Positions 44,607 through 53,685 of a stretch of 64,000 bases of DNA are shown here, in pieces (positions within the stretch are counted from its first letter, which is position 1; each line of letters begins with the position of its first letter). The stretch comes from Hymenobacter arizonensis. Lineage in GTDB: Bacteria; Bacteroidota; Bacteroidia; Cytophagales; Hymenobacteraceae. Both the position numbers and the translations under genes were made by a program. The stretch lies in NCBI RefSeq assembly GCF_900115775.1, contig NZ_FOXS01000001.1:124001-188000 (forward strand). Direction: 5' to 3'. Below the pieces are notes generated by a model, which saw nothing but the letters and a program-made list of their open reading frames with translations, searched no databases and was not told the origin of the DNA.

Positions 44607-45629
44607 TTGAACGACTTTTTTAACCTTCTGCGCTATTCTACGCTGGCCAGCTATCAGTGGCAAGAGCCGCGGTTGCTGCTGCTTATTGTGGCGGTGCCGC
44701 TGCTGTTTGTGCTGCGCTGGGTGCTGGCGCGGCGGCGGGCCCAGGTAGTGGTGGCGTTTGGTCCCGGAGCCGCGCCGCGCGATTGGGTTGCGGCCCTGCG
44801 CTTTCTGCCCGATGTGGTGCTGGGCCTGGCGCTCAGCTTTGCCATTGTGGCCCTGGCGCGCCCCCAGCGCACCGACGAGCGGGTGGAGCAATCCGGCCGC
44901 GGCATCGACTTGGTGCTGGCCATCGACGTGTCGGGCTCCATGGAAATTCAGGACCTGCTGCCCAACCGCCTGGAAGCGGCCAAGCGCATTGCCACCGATT
45001 TTGTCAATTCCCGCGCCGGCGACCGGCTGGCCCTGGTGGCCTTTGCCGGCGAGGCCTACTCGCTGGCCCCGCTCACTACCGACTACGACCTGCTGCGCGA
45101 GCACTTGGCCAGCCTCCGCTTCGGCATGATGAAGCAGGACGGCACCGCCATTGGCACGGCCTTGGGCGTGGCCACCAACCGGCTGCGCGAGTCCACGGCC
45201 CGTTCGCGGGTTTGCATTCTGCTTTCGGACGGCGAAAGCAACGCCGGCAGCCTCGACCCCCAGCTGGCCGCCCAGCTGGCCCACGCCTACGGCATCCGCA
45301 TCTACACCATCGGGCTGGGGCAAGACGGTTTCGTGCCCTACGGCAAGGACGCGCAAGGCCGCCCCCGCTACGTGCAAACCCGCCTCGACGAAACCACCAT
45401 GCGGCAGCTCGCCGCCGCGGCCGACGGGCAGTTTTTCCGGGCTACCGACACGGCCGGTTTGCGCGAAGTTTTCAAGCAAATAAATCAGCTCGAAAAATCG
45501 GAAATCAAGCAGCTGCGCTACCGCAATACCAAGGATTTATACCTGCCCTACCTCTGGCTTTCCATCGGCCTGTGGTTGCTTTGGCTGGTACTGAAAAGCT
45601 CCTTCATGAGCAATCCGCTGGAAGACTGA
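44607..45629 (+). CDS. BatA-like VWA domain membrane protein
   Basis: The 340-residue protein has two N-terminal membrane helices (21-40 and 66-84), a VWA domain with intact MIDAS residues DVSGSM at 107-112 and a later LSDGESNAG, and a C-terminal helix near 313-330. This is the BatA/BatB layout. The start is TTG, 9 nt after a TACCTTCG element at 44591, implying its own near-leaderless transcript. Bat proteins are linked to oxygen tolerance or envelope stress in Bacteroides (known for the family, not shown here). Confidence 0.9.
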   Translation: MNDFFNLLRYSTLASYQWQEPRLLLLIVAVPLLFVLRWVLARRRAQVVVAFGPGAAPRDWVAALRFLPDVVLGLALSFAIVALARPQRTDERVEQSGRGIDLVLAIDVSGSMEIQDLLPNRLEAAKRIATDFVNSRAGDRLALVAFAGEAYSLAPLTTDYDLLREHLASLRFGMMKQDGTAIGTALGVATNRLRESTARSRVCILLSDGESNAGSLDPQLAAQLAHAYGIRIYTIGLGQDGFVPYGKDAQGRPRYVQTRLDETTMRQLAAAADGQFFRATDTAGLREVFKQINQLEKSEIKQLRYRNTKDLYLPYLWLSIGLWLLWLVLKSSFMSNPLED

Positions 45630-45646
45630 AAATCATCTAACAATTC

Positions 45647-45744
45647 ACAATTATCATTTAACATCATTGCCATTAGTGATTTGATAATGAAGTTGATTGT
45701 CGACTCAATGACCCTCTAAAAAGAGATTGTTAAATGATAATTGT
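45647..45744. repeat. AT-rich inverted repeat, 17-bp perfect arms
   Basis: acaattatcatttaaca at 45647-45663 is the exact complement of 45728-45744. The loop is 64 nt. Similar aacaatt-rich words occur at 19163-19190. It sits in the gap before the yggS gene and may bound a small element or form a leader structure. Confidence 0.6.
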
Positions 45745-45763
45745 TACCTGTTAAATAAAGAAC

Positions 45764-46432
45764 ATGTCTATTGCTGATAATATCCACCGCATCGAGCAGG
45801 AGCTCGCGGGCACAACGGCCCGCTTAGTAGTCGTCACCAAAACGCACCCGGTCGAGAAGCTGGAGGAAGCCTATGCGGCCGGTGCTCGCATTTTTGGCGA
45901 AAACCGCCCCCAGGAAATGGCCGCCAAGCAGCCCCAACTGCCGGCCGATGTGGAGTGGCACCTCATCGGCCAGCTTCAAACCAACAAGGTGAAGCTGCTG
46001 GCGCCCTTCGTGCACACCGTGCAAAGCATCGACAGCCTCAAGCTGCTGCGCGAGCTGGACAAACACGCGGCTGCCAACGACCGCCTCATCAACGGCCTGC
46101 TGCAGTTTCACATCGCCCAGGAAGAAAACAAATCGGGCCTGTCGCTGGGCGAAGCCGAAGAAATTCTGGCCTCAGAAGAGTTCCAGCAACTCCGGCACGT
46201 GCGCCTGACCGGCGTGATGGGCGTGGCCACCTTCACCTCCGACGAAGCCCAGCTGCGCCAGGAGTTTCAGCAGCTGCGCGGCTATTTCGAGCAGCTGAAA
46301 ACCACCTATTTTGCCAACCAGCCTGGCTTCCGCGAAATTTCCATGGGCATGAGCGGCGATTATGCCCTGGCCGTGGCCGAAGGCAGCACCTTGGTGCGGG
46401 TGGGCAGCGCCATCTTCGGCAGCCGCGGCTAG
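45764..46432 (+). CDS. YggS-family PLP homeostasis protein
   Basis: The 222-residue protein binds pyridoxal phosphate through Lys26 (VVVTKTHPV) in an alanine-racemase-like barrel. FGENRPQE, WHLIGQLQTNK and SMGMSGDY with GSTLVRVGSAIFGSR are family hallmarks. YggS/PLPBP proteins balance B6 vitamers and have no catalytic activity of their own. An AT-rich leader precedes it. Confidence 0.94.
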   Translation: MSIADNIHRIEQELAGTTARLVVVTKTHPVEKLEEAYAAGARIFGENRPQEMAAKQPQLPADVEWHLIGQLQTNKVKLLAPFVHTVQSIDSLKLLRELDKHAAANDRLINGLLQFHIAQEENKSGLSLGEAEEILASEEFQQLRHVRLTGVMGVATFTSDEAQLRQEFQQLRGYFEQLKTTYFANQPGFREISMGMSGDYALAVAEGSTLVRVGSAIFGSRG

Positions 46433-46518
46433 CGGCGTGCCAGGAGCCGGAGCCCGCTGGCCCAGTGGCGTAACGGGAGAAATTCTCCTATCTTTCCTCC
46501 ATCCGCTGCTTCTTGCTT

Positions 46519-47682
46519 ATGCCCACTGCCGCTTCCGCTACGTCGCCTCCGCCAGCCATTCAGGCGAATCAGCACATTTACGACGACTATTTCCGGGAGG
46601 AATTTACCCAAACGCTGGACGAGAACATCCTGCAGCTGTTGGACCGCGTGTGGTTTCGCTCCAAGCTGGTAGGCTTCGAAAATTACCCGCAGCGCAACAA
46701 CCCCGACCGGCCGCTGATTTTCGCGTCCAATCACTCGGGCATGGCGTTTCCCTGGGACGCCATCGTGGCCTTGTCGCACTTGTGGCGGCATCTCATAAAA
46801 GACGGCGTACTGCACGATTTGCCCCGGCCGCTCTCGGCCCCGCTGCTCTCCCAAACGGCCCTCATGAACCCCTACCTGGTAAAGGAGTTTTGGAAAAAAT
46901 GCGGCTGCGTGGATGCCACCACGCTCAATTTCGAGACCATGATGTACTATCAGGACCACAACCTGATGCTGTACCCCGAGGGGGTGCCTGGCATCGGCAA
47001 GGGGTTCAACCGCAAGTACCAGTTTCAGCGCCTGGCCACCAGCATGGTGCGGCTCAGCCTGCAGCACGGCACCGACATCGTGCCCTTCTACACCATCAAC
47101 GCCGAATACCTCAATCCCTACGCGTATTCCTGGGACTGGATTAACAAATACACCAAGAAAATAGGCATCCCTTTTTTGCCCATTACGCTGCTGCTGCTGC
47201 TGGTAATTATCCAGCCCTGGGCATTTTACCTGGCCCTGCCCGCCAAGCTCACCTTTGTGATGGGCACCCGCATTCGGCCCTCCGAGCTGACCACCAAAAA
47301 GCCCGAAGAACACACCCGCGAGGATTACGCCGAGTTGTCGGAGCAAATCCGGCAGAAAATGCAGGTAGAGATGGATGCCGCCGTGGCCGCCCACGGCCAA
47401 AGCCCTTACGAGTGGCGCGAGCTGTGGCAGCGTATCAAAGAGAACTGGCGCTTCTTCCCATTCTTCCTGCCCTTTGCCTGGCCGGCCGTGTTCACCGAGT
47501 TCGAGCGCCTTTACGTGAAGGAAGGCCGCCGCAATTTTCGGATGCAGCTCGACCGCCCCGGGGCCTGGTTGCGTATGTTGTGGCGTAACCCCATTACCCT
47601 TGCTTATTTCATTCCTTTGCTAGGCTGGATTCCGCTGGCCATCAAAGGATACCGCGGCAATAAGCTGGGCCAAAAACCCTAA
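46519..47682 (+). CDS. PlsC-type lysophospholipid acyltransferase
   Basis: The 387-residue protein has the acyltransferase motif NHSGMAFPWD at 71-80, with seven residues between His72 and Asp80 instead of the usual four, and a second motif LYPEGVPG near 155. A hydrophobic pair of segments lies around 205-235, and the C-terminus is basic. It is likely a membrane enzyme acylating a lysophospholipid or glycerol-3-phosphate derivative. The ATG at 46519 is taken as start rather than the TTG two codons earlier. Confidence 0.83.
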   Translation: MPTAASATSPPPAIQANQHIYDDYFREEFTQTLDENILQLLDRVWFRSKLVGFENYPQRNNPDRPLIFASNHSGMAFPWDAIVALSHLWRHLIKDGVLHDLPRPLSAPLLSQTALMNPYLVKEFWKKCGCVDATTLNFETMMYYQDHNLMLYPEGVPGIGKGFNRKYQFQRLATSMVRLSLQHGTDIVPFYTINAEYLNPYAYSWDWINKYTKKIGIPFLPITLLLLLVIIQPWAFYLALPAKLTFVMGTRIRPSELTTKKPEEHTREDYAELSEQIRQKMQVEMDAAVAAHGQSPYEWRELWQRIKENWRFFPFFLPFAWPAVFTEFERLYVKEGRRNFRMQLDRPGAWLRMLWRNPITLAYFIPLLGWIPLAIKGYRGNKLGQKP

Positions 47683-47708
47683 GCCGCATGTTCGAAAGAC
47701 AATAGTCG

Positions 47709-47740
47709 AACGTCATGCCGAGCGCAGCGAGGCATGACTT
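47709..47740. repeat. Half copy of repeat family A
   Basis: cgtcatgccgagcgcagcga and its continuation to 47740 match the outer arm seen at 913-942 and 58840-58875. No mirrored partner is present nearby, so this is a single arm or decayed copy. Confidence 0.7.
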
Positions 47741-47797
47741 CATTTGCTGCTATCGTCTTTGCCCTCCCTGCTCTCCCTCCCGCATTAATCCCACCCG

Positions 47798-48775
47798 ATG
47801 CCCTCGTTTCAGCACTTGCTGCTCAAGCAGCTATTAACCGCGGCTGCGTCGCCGTTGGCGCGTCGCAAGCCTAGTGTAGCCGCCATGCGCGCAGCTATGG
47901 AAGCCGGCGCGTTGTTCCAGTTTATGCCTTGGCACGTGCACCTGGAAAGCCTGAAAGTGGACAATCGATTGGAAGCCGAGTGGCTGCGGCCCCGCGGCGC
48001 CCACCCCACGCGGGTGCTGCTGTACCTGCACGGCGGCGGCTACGTGCTGGGCTCCCTGAACACCCACCGCAGCATGGTGGGCAGCCTGGCCCAGCGCTGT
48101 GGTCTCAACGCTCTCACCATCAATTACCGCAAGGCACCCGACCACCCGTTTCCGGCCGCCCTCGACGATGCCAAGCGCGCCTACCGCTGGCTGCTGCGCC
48201 AAGGCCACCGAGCCCACGATATTGTGGTGGCCGGCGACTCAGCCGGCGGTGGCCTGGCCCTGGCCTTGCTGCTGGCCCTGCGCGACGCTGGCGACATGAT
48301 GCCCGCCGCGGCCGTCGGCCTTTCGCCCTGGACCGACCTGAACCTGCCCATGACGGCCCTGCGCCGCGTGGCCCGCGAAGAAGGCCTCCTGCTCGAAGCC
48401 CTGCAAATGCGCACCTGGGGCCCGCTCTACGCCCGCAAAACGCCCCTTATTCACCCGCTGCTCTCGCCTGCCCAAGCCGATTTGCACGGGCTACCACCAC
48501 TCCTCATCCAGGTTTCCAGCGCCGAAGTGCTGTATGAAGACGTGCTCAAGTTCGTTGACAAAGCCCGGGCTGCTGGTAGCAAAGTCACGCTGCAACCCTT
48601 TGAAGGCCTGGTGCATTGGTGGCACCTGTTTTGGCGCGTGGTGCCAGAAGCCCGGCAGGCCCTCGACCAGGTAGCCAGCTTTGTAGAGCAGCTGTGGGAA
48701 AGTGCCGCCGCAGTACCGGTGGATTTGCCGGTGGTTGAGCGCCGTCGCACCGTGGAGCGTCGCCGGGCAGCTTGA
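47798..48775 (+). CDS. HSL-type alpha/beta hydrolase (esterase)
   Basis: The 325-residue enzyme belongs to the hormone-sensitive lipase family. The oxyanion motif HGGG is at 78-81 (YLHGGGYVLG) and the nucleophile Ser148 is in GDSAGGGLAL. The Asp and His of the triad are expected in VSSAEVLYEDV and GLVHWWHLF. The C-terminal 20 residues are Arg-rich. A carboxylesterase or lipase role is inferred. Confidence 0.9.
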   Translation: MPSFQHLLLKQLLTAAASPLARRKPSVAAMRAAMEAGALFQFMPWHVHLESLKVDNRLEAEWLRPRGAHPTRVLLYLHGGGYVLGSLNTHRSMVGSLAQRCGLNALTINYRKAPDHPFPAALDDAKRAYRWLLRQGHRAHDIVVAGDSAGGGLALALLLALRDAGDMMPAAAVGLSPWTDLNLPMTALRRVAREEGLLLEALQMRTWGPLYARKTPLIHPLLSPAQADLHGLPPLLIQVSSAEVLYEDVLKFVDKARAAGSKVTLQPFEGLVHWWHLFWRVVPEARQALDQVASFVEQLWESAAAVPVDLPVVERRRTVERRRAA

Positions 48776-49049
48776 TTTTGACTCCCTTCGGATGGTAATT
48801 TTGTGCGGGAGGGGGGCGCTATTGGGGTTCTGCGTAGGGTGCAGAGTGGGGGAATTAGAAAAATTATTCCTGATTTTGAGGAATTAAGGCTACTTTTCTG
48901 AAAATGCGGCGTACACAGTTCAACTATATTGGATAGTGTTCGTAGGTTTGCAACGAAAATAGTCGGCTTGCATACTAAATTCGTGCGGCAAGGGCTTTTA
49001 CTTCAACTACTTCCCTGCTTTCATTTTTCACCTCAACCCTTTCCTTACC

Positions 49050-49526
49050 ATGGAAGATTTATTCAAAAAGTTCGTTAATGCTGGCGTTGGCTACATTGCC
49101 CAGGGCAGCAAGTCAGTACAAGCCACCATCGAGAAGTTGGTGAAAGACAACAAGATGACCCAGGAAGAGGGCAAAAAGATTGTTGACGACTTGATGAAGA
49201 GCGGCGAAAGCAAGCGGACAGAGCTCGAAAAGCAGTTTCAGGGCCTCACCGAGCGCGTGAAAAGCACCGTTGGTTTGGGCGATTCCAAAACGAAAAGCAG
49301 CTCGCGCACGGCCTCGGCCAAGTCGGGCGCCAGCAAGTCGAGCGCCAAGCCGGCCAGCAGCGCCACCAGCAAAGCCGCTGGTGCCACCAAGAAAGCTGCC
49401 GATAAAGTGAGCTCTGCGGCCGGCACGGCCCAAAAATCAGCCGCCGCCAAAGCTGGCGCTGCCAAGAAGCCCGCTGCTCCCAAGAAGCCTGCCGCGGCAC
49501 CTGCCCCCGCTGCCGACAAGGAGTAG
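49050..49526 (+). CDS. Phasin-family protein with histone-H1-like tail
   Basis: The 158-residue protein has a helical phasin-like domain at 1-75 (DLFKKFVNAGVGYIAQGSK, VKDNKMTQEEGKKIVDDLMK) and then an 80-residue tail made almost only of Ala, Lys, Ser and Pro (AAKKPAAPKKPAA). The tail resembles histone H1 and PhaF/PhaI proteins that tie polyhydroxyalkanoate granules to DNA. A TAATTTTG at 48796 with TTG 21 nt upstream could be a distant promoter. No PHA synthase is in the window. Confidence 0.82.
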   Translation: MEDLFKKFVNAGVGYIAQGSKSVQATIEKLVKDNKMTQEEGKKIVDDLMKSGESKRTELEKQFQGLTERVKSTVGLGDSKTKSSSRTASAKSGASKSSAKPASSATSKAAGATKKAADKVSSAAGTAQKSAAAKAGAAKKPAAPKKPAAAPAPAADKE

Positions 49527-49551
49527 GCGTGTAGCTTGCTAACCCAATTCG

Positions 49552-49586
49552 AAAGCCCCGTTTGCGTGAAGTAAGCGGGGCTTTTG
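49552..49586 (+). terminator. Terminator of the phasin-family gene
   Basis: aaagcccc pairs with ggggcttt across a 17-nt loop and is followed by a T-run, 26 nt after the stop codon. Confidence 0.75.
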
Positions 49587-49709
49587 TGGCTTGAAAAGGG
49601 GTAAGGCTGGGAAGGGAAGGTTCTTCAGGAAATACAAAACAGTAAATTCGCTCATTCTCAACCGGGCCTCGCCATCTGATGCCGCGCCATAGCACTACTT
49701 TCACTGCCG

Positions 49710-51401
49710 ATGTTTAAAAACACGATTTCTAACCTCACCCGCATTCGGCAGGTGGCTGAGGTGCTGCTGCGCTACGGGTTTGAGGACGTGGTGACCACCA
49801 CGCCGCTGCGGCGGCTGGTGAGCCAAAGCCGCCGGCTGAGCTGGCAGCGCTCCGACCGCCAGGTGTTTGAAACCACGCGTTGGGAGCGGGTGCGCCTCAT
49901 TATTGAGGAGCTGGGCCCCACGTTCATCAAGCTGGCCCAGGCCATGAGCAACCGGGCCGACCTGCTCCCCCAGGCCCTGATTGATGAGTTTGAAAAGCTG
50001 CAAAGCAACGTGCCGCCGTTCGACGTGGCCATTGCGCGCCAGATTATTGAGCAAGAGCTGGGCCGCCCGATTACGGAGGTATTCAGCGAGTTCGACGACA
50101 CCACGCTGGGCTCGGCCAGCATCGGGCAGGTACACCGCGCCCGGCTGCTGACTGGCGAGGAAGTGGTGGTGAAGGTGCAGCGCCCCGGCGTGCGCGAAAA
50201 AGTGCGCTCCGACTTGGCCCTGCTGCACGAACTGGTACGCCTCACGGCCGGCTTCCTGCAAAAGCAGGGCCTCGCCAATCCGCAGGACATTGTGGATGCC
50301 TTTGAGCGCAGCATGAGTAAGGAGCTGGACTACACCGCCGAAGCGCGCTCGATGGAGCAGTTTCGCAAGCTGTACGAAGACTACACCACGTTCTACATCC
50401 CGAAGCCGTTTCGGGAACTGAGCAGCGAGCGCATTCTGGTGATTGAGTTTGTGAGCGGCTGCAAAATCACCGACAAGGCCCAGCTGCTGGACTGGGGGCT
50501 CAACCCGGAGACCGTGGCCGAAACGGGCATGGACATCTACCTGACGCAGATTTTTGAGTTTGGGATTTTCCACGCCGACCCGCACCCCGGCAACGTGCTG
50601 GTGCAGCCCGATGGCACGGTGGTGCTTATCGATTTCGGCATGGTGGGGCGCCTCACCAAGCAGCAGAAATACGCCTTTGCGGGCGTGTTTATTGGCATGG
50701 CGCGGCAGGATGCGCGCAACATGGCGCTCAACTTCCGGCGGCTGGCCCTCACGGCCGAGATTCCGGACATGCGCATGTTCGAGTCGGACCTGAGCCAGCT
50801 GATTGAGGACTTTGCCACCCTCGACGTGAAGGAGATGAGCATGAGCGACCTCGCCGACGCCCTGCAAACCGTCATTTATAACTACAAGCTGCAGGTGCCG
50901 GGGGCAGTGTTCCTCATCCTAAGGGCGCTGGTGATTCTGGAGGGCATCGGCAAGGTACTGCACCCTCGTTTCAACACGTTTGAGTTTGTGCGGCCCTACG
51001 GCGCTAAGATTATCCGCGAACAGTATTCGAAGCAAAACCTGCTGCTGGAAGCCGAATACACCGGCACCCAGCTGCTGGCCCTGCTGCAAACCCTGCCGTC
51101 GGACGTGCGTCAGATTGTGCGCAAAATCAGCAAAGGCGAGCTGCGGCTCAAGTTTGAGCTGGTGGGCTACAACATGCTCATGCGCAAGGCCGACCAGCTA
51201 GTGAGCCGCACCATTCTGGCGCTGTTGTGCGTGGGCGGGCTCATTTTTTCTGGCCTGTCGCTGTTGGGCCGCTACTCGCCCGCCATGCCCTACCGGCGCG
51301 GCGTGCCCGAAATAACCTGGTGGAGCCTGGGAGCCACGGGCTTTTTGCTGCTAGTGCTGCTGCTGCTGGGCACCGGCCGCCGGGAAAAGGAGAAAGGGTA
51401 G
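49710..51401 (+). CDS. AarF/ABC1/UbiB kinase-like protein
   Basis: The 563-residue protein is an atypical kinase of the UbiB/COQ8 family, which supports quinone synthesis. GPTFIKLAQAMS at 69-80 takes the place of the KxGQ motif (Ala instead of Gly), TLGSASIGQVHRA is the Ala-rich nucleotide loop, and HADPHPGN and LIDFGMVG are the catalytic and metal-binding loops. Two C-terminal membrane helices follow. Since this phylum uses menaquinone, its role would be there; menC lies in the same window. Confidence 0.92.
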   Translation: MFKNTISNLTRIRQVAEVLLRYGFEDVVTTTPLRRLVSQSRRLSWQRSDRQVFETTRWERVRLIIEELGPTFIKLAQAMSNRADLLPQALIDEFEKLQSNVPPFDVAIARQIIEQELGRPITEVFSEFDDTTLGSASIGQVHRARLLTGEEVVVKVQRPGVREKVRSDLALLHELVRLTAGFLQKQGLANPQDIVDAFERSMSKELDYTAEARSMEQFRKLYEDYTTFYIPKPFRELSSERILVIEFVSGCKITDKAQLLDWGLNPETVAETGMDIYLTQIFEFGIFHADPHPGNVLVQPDGTVVLIDFGMVGRLTKQQKYAFAGVFIGMARQDARNMALNFRRLALTAEIPDMRMFESDLSQLIEDFATLDVKEMSMSDLADALQTVIYNYKLQVPGAVFLILRALVILEGIGKVLHPRFNTFEFVRPYGAKIIREQYSKQNLLLEAEYTGTQLLALLQTLPSDVRQIVRKISKGELRLKFELVGYNMLMRKADQLVSRTILALLCVGGLIFSGLSLLGRYSPAMPYRRGVPEITWWSLGATGFLLLVLLLLGTGRREKEKG

Positions 51402-51519
51402 GGGAAAGCACAGACTTAATATAGCTAAATCAATAATTTGGGAGAGCAGCATTGTAGCCGAGCTTAAGCGGCCCGAACTTTGCGGCGTGGGGTCGTATTT
51501 CTGCTCTACTTGCCGTTGA

Positions 51520-53685
51520 ATGCCCATTTTGTTGCGCTCCCGATTACTACTGGTCCTGTTCGGCTGCTTGATGGGCGTTTGTCCTCGCCTGGCCCTTGCC
51601 CAGGCCAACGCCGATGGCCCGGTGCTGCTGCGAGATGCTACCCTGAAAACCGACACCGCCACCTACTCGCTGACCCGCAACAAAGTAGACGTGCAGGGTG
51701 TGCCGACGATGTCGTTCTGGTATCGGCGCGACGATGAAACCGTGGAACTGCGCCTGTACCCGATTGCAGGGGCCCGCAATGCTGCCTTGCGCCTGCGGCG
51801 CAACCCTGATTATTTGCAGCTTGACTCGTTGACTAAGGAAGAAGACGGCGCTTTGCGAACGCGGTTGAAGTTTAAGAATTTGACGACCAGCGGCTTTCTG
51901 CGGTTGGTAGTGGAGCAGGCTTCCGACTCGGTGGGGCGCGAGCCGCGCCGGCAAGTAGTGCCTTTGCTGCCGCTGTCGCGCACCACGGTGGCGTTGCGCG
52001 CGGCTGAGAACGAACTATTTGTGGGCGAGGAAAAGGTGTTTGAGCTAACCAGCTCGAATGCGCGCAACGTGCACGCCACCGGCGAGTGGGTGCGAGGGGC
52101 CGAATTTGACTACCGCCTCGTGAGCGAAGCCAACGGCATGCTCCGCCTGCACGTGCTGCCCCATCAGCTGGGGGTGCGCACGCTGTTGGTAAAGCTGCAA
52201 ACCGAGCGGCCCACGCTGGCACCCGGTGGGCGCCTGAGCTACCAGCTGCCCGTGCTGCGTCAGGACTTTAACGTGAAGGGCAGCCGCCTGCGGTTTCTGT
52301 CGCCCGATAAGCGCAGCGTGACCATGGACGAGGCCAGCCGCCGCAAGGGAGTGGAGCTGATTCTGGACAACGGCCGCAGCTTCGACCTGCACCGGACCTA
52401 CCGCGTGGAGGAGCAGGAAGAGCCGGGTGGAACGCTCGTGGCCGAAATATATACGCGCCAGTACCTCAGCAACGACCGGGTGCTGTGCTACCTGCGCCCC
52501 TACAACACCCACCGCCAGACCGAGGGCTACCTCTACATCAAGGAAAACGACGTTGCCCGCTACGTCACCAACCTCGACATTACGCCCCAAACCGTGGTGC
52601 GCAGCGTGCAGGTGCTGCACCGAGGCGGCGACTGGACCTCCTCGCTCAACGTGAGCCCCGGCGAAATAGTGGACGTGCGCCTAGAGGGCGAAGGCCTGCA
52701 AAAGGCGCGTTTATTTTTCGAAGACTTGCCCATCATTCCCTCCGATTCCACGGTGCGCACCGATGCGCGGCTCGTGTACCGCGTGCAGATACCAGTGAGC
52801 TTCGCGAAGCGCAAAAGCATTATTTATAACGGCAGTCAGCCCACCGGCTACTCGCTCACGGTGAAGGAGTTTCAGCGGCCTCACCCGCTGGATTTTGTAT
52901 CGGTACTGTATGGGGAGGCCGCCCGCACCATCACGCGGCTCGATGGCCCGGTACTGCACGACGGCACTATCCGCGACGTGGTGTTTCAGTTCAACCCGGA
53001 GGGCATTGACAAAGGCGAGCAGTTCTATGGCAAGCAATTCCTGAGCTTCGAAATCCGGACCCTCAACAGCAAAGGGGAGCTAATGGAGATGCGCAACGTG
53101 GAAAACGTAGTAATCTGCCCCGGCGAAAACTCGCCCCGATTTGCTTTCTACGCCGACAAGCAGTGCCGCACCGACCCCTTGAGCATCAACTCCTTGCTGG
53201 GCCGCAAAACCTACGACTTTGATGACTGGAGCCGTATTGTAGTGACTGTGAAGCACCAGGCTGCTCAATACAGCGAGCCCGGCTACACCCAAACCGTGGA
53301 GGTGGTGCTCAAGCGCCGCTACAAGTTTGACATTGACGTCAGCTTTCCGGCGGGCCTGCTCACCCGGCGTGAGGGCCAGGAGGGCTACGGCAACTTCGGC
53401 GGTATTTCGCTGGCCACCCTGGCGCAGCTGAGCTTCTACAGCCCCGACAAAATCAACCGCCTGCGCCCCTACAAAATCGGCGCCGGGTTCGTGGCCCTCA
53501 ACGCCTTTAACCTCAGCCAGAACAGCACCAGCGAGCGCGACTTGGGCATTGTGATTTTGGGCTCGGTGTACCCCACGCGGCGCGATGCCAAGTTTACGTT
53601 TCCGCTTTATCTGGGCGGGGGGCGGCTGCTGGGGGCTGGCAAGTGGTTTTACCTGCTGGGGCCAGGCGTGGGGGTACGGCTGTAG
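51520..53685 (+). CDS. Large exported beta-rich protein of unknown function
   Basis: I do not recognise the family of this 721-residue protein. It has a signal peptide (1-28, ending ALA), no lipobox and no T9SS sorting tail. The body alternates short strands with several Ig-like looking domains (DGPVLLRDATLKTDTATYS near the start). The last 90 residues have alternating hydrophobic strands and end in GPGVGVRL, which would suit a short outer-membrane beta-barrel or anchor. Its TAG stop is part of the left arm of the inverted repeat at 53682. Confidence 0.72.
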   Translation: MPILLRSRLLLVLFGCLMGVCPRLALAQANADGPVLLRDATLKTDTATYSLTRNKVDVQGVPTMSFWYRRDDETVELRLYPIAGARNAALRLRRNPDYLQLDSLTKEEDGALRTRLKFKNLTTSGFLRLVVEQASDSVGREPRRQVVPLLPLSRTTVALRAAENELFVGEEKVFELTSSNARNVHATGEWVRGAEFDYRLVSEANGMLRLHVLPHQLGVRTLLVKLQTERPTLAPGGRLSYQLPVLRQDFNVKGSRLRFLSPDKRSVTMDEASRRKGVELILDNGRSFDLHRTYRVEEQEEPGGTLVAEIYTRQYLSNDRVLCYLRPYNTHRQTEGYLYIKENDVARYVTNLDITPQTVVRSVQVLHRGGDWTSSLNVSPGEIVDVRLEGEGLQKARLFFEDLPIIPSDSTVRTDARLVYRVQIPVSFAKRKSIIYNGSQPTGYSLTVKEFQRPHPLDFVSVLYGEAARTITRLDGPVLHDGTIRDVVFQFNPEGIDKGEQFYGKQFLSFEIRTLNSKGELMEMRNVENVVICPGENSPRFAFYADKQCRTDPLSINSLLGRKTYDFDDWSRIVVTVKHQAAQYSEPGYTQTVEVVLKRRYKFDIDVSFPAGLLTRREGQEGYGNFGGISLATLAQLSFYSPDKINRLRPYKIGAGFVALNAFNLSQNSTSERDLGIVILGSVYPTRRDAKFTFPLYLGGGRLLGAGKWFYLLGPGVGVRL

